Assembly: GCA_022600955.1 (NCBI GenBank)
Contig: JAHZJK010000001.1
Location: 124,001 to 188,000, forward strand
Reading direction: 5' to 3'
DNA: 64,000 nt
From: Gammaproteobacteria bacterium
Lineage (GTDB): Bacteria > Pseudomonadota > Gammaproteobacteria > Steroidobacterales > Woeseiaceae
This document shows, piece by piece, positions 62,395-64,000 of the stretch. The position numbers and the translations under genes were made by a program. Numbering within the stretch: the first letter of the stretch is position 1; each line of letters opens with the position of its first letter. The notes beneath the pieces were generated by a model that worked only from the letters and a program-made list of their open reading frames with translations, was not told the DNA's origin and made no database searches.

Positions 62395-62916
62395 TTGACG
62401 ACCAAACGACGCATACTCGGAATAGACCCGGGCTCCCGCCTGACAGGCTTTGGTGTTGTCGATTTTGTTGGCGACAAGGCCCTCTATGTTGCGAGTGGCA
62501 CGGTCAAAAGCGTTGACGGTGCTTTTGCGGATCGATTGCGGCAAATTTTCGAGTCCGTTGGCGGTATTGTTGGTGAGTACCGCCCCGACGTTGTCTCAAT
62601 TGAAAGCGTGTTTATGCACAAGAATGCGGGCAGTGCCCTGAAGCTTGGACATGCGCGCTCTGCGGCGCTGTGCGCGACGTTCGAACATGGTTGCGAGGTT
62701 TACGAATACGCGCCACGCGAAATCAAGCTGGCCGTCGTTGGCAGCGGTGCTGCAAGCAAGACTCAGGTGCAGCATATGATCGTGTCTATTCTGGAGCTCG
62801 ACGGCGCGCCTGCCGAGGACGCCGCGGATGCGTTGGCTGCCGCGATCTGTCATGGGCATCAGAGCCGTATACGAGCAAGGCTCGGCACCGGCAAAGCCAT
62901 CGCGGGTGCCCAATGA
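62395..62916 (+). CDS. ruvC: Holliday junction resolvase RuvC
   Basis: 173 residues from the TTG at 62395, which gives the standard start before ILGIDPGSRLTGFG. Catalytic acids are visible in IDPG, SIESVFM and AEDAADALAAA. It cleaves Holliday junctions handled by RuvAB. Its TGA overlaps the ruvA ATG. Confidence 0.96.
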   Translation: MTTKRRILGIDPGSRLTGFGVVDFVGDKALYVASGTVKSVDGAFADRLRQIFESVGGIVGEYRPDVVSIESVFMHKNAGSALKLGHARSAALCATFEHGCEVYEYAPREIKLAVVGSGAASKTQVQHMIVSILELDGAPAEDAADALAAAICHGHQSRIRARLGTGKAIAGAQ

Positions 62917-63503
62917 TTGGTTCTCTGCGTGGCCGGCTCACATTAAAACAGGCGCCGCAGGTGGTTATTGAGTGTGCCGGTGTCGGCTACGAAGTTGAAA
63001 CGCCGATGTCGACGTTTCTTGAATTGCCGGAGGCAGGCACAGATTTGTTTTTATACACGCATCTGCTGGTGCGCGAAGACGCTCAGATACTGTACGGATT
63101 TGCCACGGCTGACGAACGCCTGATGTTTCGTACGCTGCTGAAGGTAAATCGGGTTGGCGCCAAGATGGCGCTGGGCATCCTGTCCGCGATGTCGACGAAT
63201 GATTTTCGTCGCTGTGTCGAGCTGGAGGACACAACCGCGATGTCGAAGATCCCGGGCGTTGGCAAGAAGACGGCTGAGAGACTCATTATAGAGATGCGTG
63301 ATCGCATTGATGCTGCGGCACCTGGAGGCGGAAAGTCTGCGCCGCTGACGGTTGAGGCGAGTGCGCGCAACGAGGCTGTCGACGCGTTGGTTGCACTCGG
63401 CTACAAGCCAAAGGAAGTAAACAACCTGATCAGCAAGTTCGACATCGAAGGCAAGTCGGCAGAAGACATTATTCGTATGTCTCTCAAACAGGCGGCCCAC
63501 TAG
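62913..63503 (+). CDS. ruvA: Holliday junction helicase subunit RuvA
   Basis: 196 residues from the ATG at 62913. MIGSLRGRLTLKQAP and the helix-hairpin-helix segments LKVNRVGAKMALGILS and SKIPGVGKKTAERLI are typical; the C-terminal domain III that binds RuvB (ARNEAVDALVALGYKPKEV) is present. It forms tetramers on Holliday junctions. Confidence 0.97.
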   Translation: MIGSLRGRLTLKQAPQVVIECAGVGYEVETPMSTFLELPEAGTDLFLYTHLLVREDAQILYGFATADERLMFRTLLKVNRVGAKMALGILSAMSTNDFRRCVELEDTTAMSKIPGVGKKTAERLIIEMRDRIDAAAPGGGKSAPLTVEASARNEAVDALVALGYKPKEVNNLISKFDIEGKSAEDIIRMSLKQAAH

Positions 63504-64000
63504 ATGAGCAATGTGGAACATGACCGTCTGACAACGGCTGAATCGGTCAGTGATGACAAGGCGTTTGACAAAGCCATACGGCCCAAGACGCTCGAGGAAT
63601 ATCACGGTCAGCCAAGTGTCAGCCAGCAGATGGGTGTTTTCATCGAGGCTGCCCGACGGCGCGAGGAAGCATTGGACCATGTGCTGATATTCGGTCCGCC
63701 CGGGCTTGGAAAGACGACACTTGCGCACATAGTTGCTAACGAAATGGGTGTCGGCCTGCGACAAACATCGGGCCCGGTCCTGGAGCGTCCGGGCGACCTG
63801 GCCGCAATTCTGACGAACCTCGAGCCCAATGACGTTCTGTTTGTTGATGAAATCCATCGTTTGAGTCCGGTCGTTGAGGAAGTCCTGTATCCGGCGCTGG
63901 AGGACTTCCAGCTCGACATCATGATCGGCGAAGGCCCTGCCGCACGTTCAATCAAGCTTGATTTGCCACCATTCACGCTGGTTGGTGCGACGACGCGCGC
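63504..64000 (+). CDS. ruvB: Holliday junction helicase RuvB, N-terminal part
   Basis: Starts at the ATG immediately after the ruvA stop and runs off the window. The visible 165 residues include Walker [10 protein letters not shown], sensor/Walker B FVDEIHRL and LVGATTR. It is the AAA motor that drives branch migration with RuvA. Confidence 0.96.
   Translation, partial: MSNVEHDRLTTAESVSDDKAFDKAIRPKTLEEYHGQPSVSQQMGVFIEAARRREEALDHVLIFGPPGLGKTTLAHIVANEMGVGLRQTSGPVLERPGDLAAILTNLEPNDVLFVDEIHRLSPVVEEVLYPALEDFQLDIMIGEGPAARSIKLDLPPFTLVGATTR

Noticed and set aside
1..64000. Mobile elements, tRNA or rRNA genes
   Set aside because: No transposase, integrase, terminal repeats or tRNA/rRNA sequence was recognised on either strand by eye.

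Overview
The window is a chromosomal segment of a moderate-GC gammaproteobacterium. This is inferred from gene order and protein types: yebC-ruvC-ruvA-ruvB, a RelA with the EFDD synthetase motif and no HD site, an extra EF-G of the gammaproteobacterial second-copy type, sucA-sucB-lpd, and a TolB-like/TPR membrane protein beginning 'MSFLTELKRRN', which is common in marine benthic Woeseiaceae-like gammaproteobacteria. The family-level placement is a guess. No rRNA, tRNA, CRISPR array, insertion sequence or phage gene was seen.

Layout. 1-8.7 kb: end of a DUF885 protein, a membrane diguanylate cyclase, an ExeA-like ATPase with a long Pro/Glu linker, rarD (preceded by a 31-codon ORF), a stand-alone EF-G and a YugP-type peptidase. 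8.8-14.7 kb: an amidohydrolase lipoprotein coupled to a SLC13/RCK carrier, a 77-aa protein behind a consensus sigma-54 promoter, an M19 dipeptidase and a DUF4389 protein. 14.7-17.8 kb: a small accessory cluster (ribbon-helix-helix pair, a 34-aa membrane peptide, hipBA) and a MOSC protein. 17.7-23.7 kb: a TPR/TolB-like membrane protein, a DUF4397 lipoprotein with a strong terminator, and an OmpR-type two-component system. 23.8-27.9 kb: an SPFH protein / Arc-type repressor / 43-aa membrane peptide operon behind a perfect palindrome, a DUF3300 protein with 48-bp repeats, and small exported proteins. 28-32.8 kb: a second DUF885 protein, then a tight run of zinc-ribbon protein, Tat-type SDR, queC, queE and a membrane-anchored protein. 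32.8-41.2 kb: a Fic AMPylase gene facing a PQQ-type sugar dehydrogenase, fhs, small unknowns, a CadC-like regulator and arfB. 41.2-45.2 kb: an MFS / PLP decarboxylase / FAD oxidoreductase operon. 45.2-50.7 kb: an outer-membrane protein, a double-glycine leader peptide with its own terminator, a CPBP protease, a DUF3336 patatin and alkB. 50.8-64 kb: sucAB-lpd, an AGCS symporter, nfeD-qmcA, relA and yebC-ruvCA-ruvB (cut by the window edge).

The most unusual structure is the 303-bp gap between the Fic gene and the sugar dehydrogenase gene. It holds five 25-bp dyads with TCGACA/TGTCGA ends whose starts are spaced 40-30-40-30 bp, forming a diverged 70-bp tandem repeat. Other regulatory structure worth attention is the sigma-54 promoter with an upstream inverted repeat at 12.7-12.8 kb, the palindrome over the SPFH operon promoter at 23.8 kb, the nested repeats before the RHH gene and hipB, and the AAGGTACC triplet at 38.8 kb. 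The colicin-V-type leader peptide at 46.0 kb is the best candidate for a secreted bioactive product.
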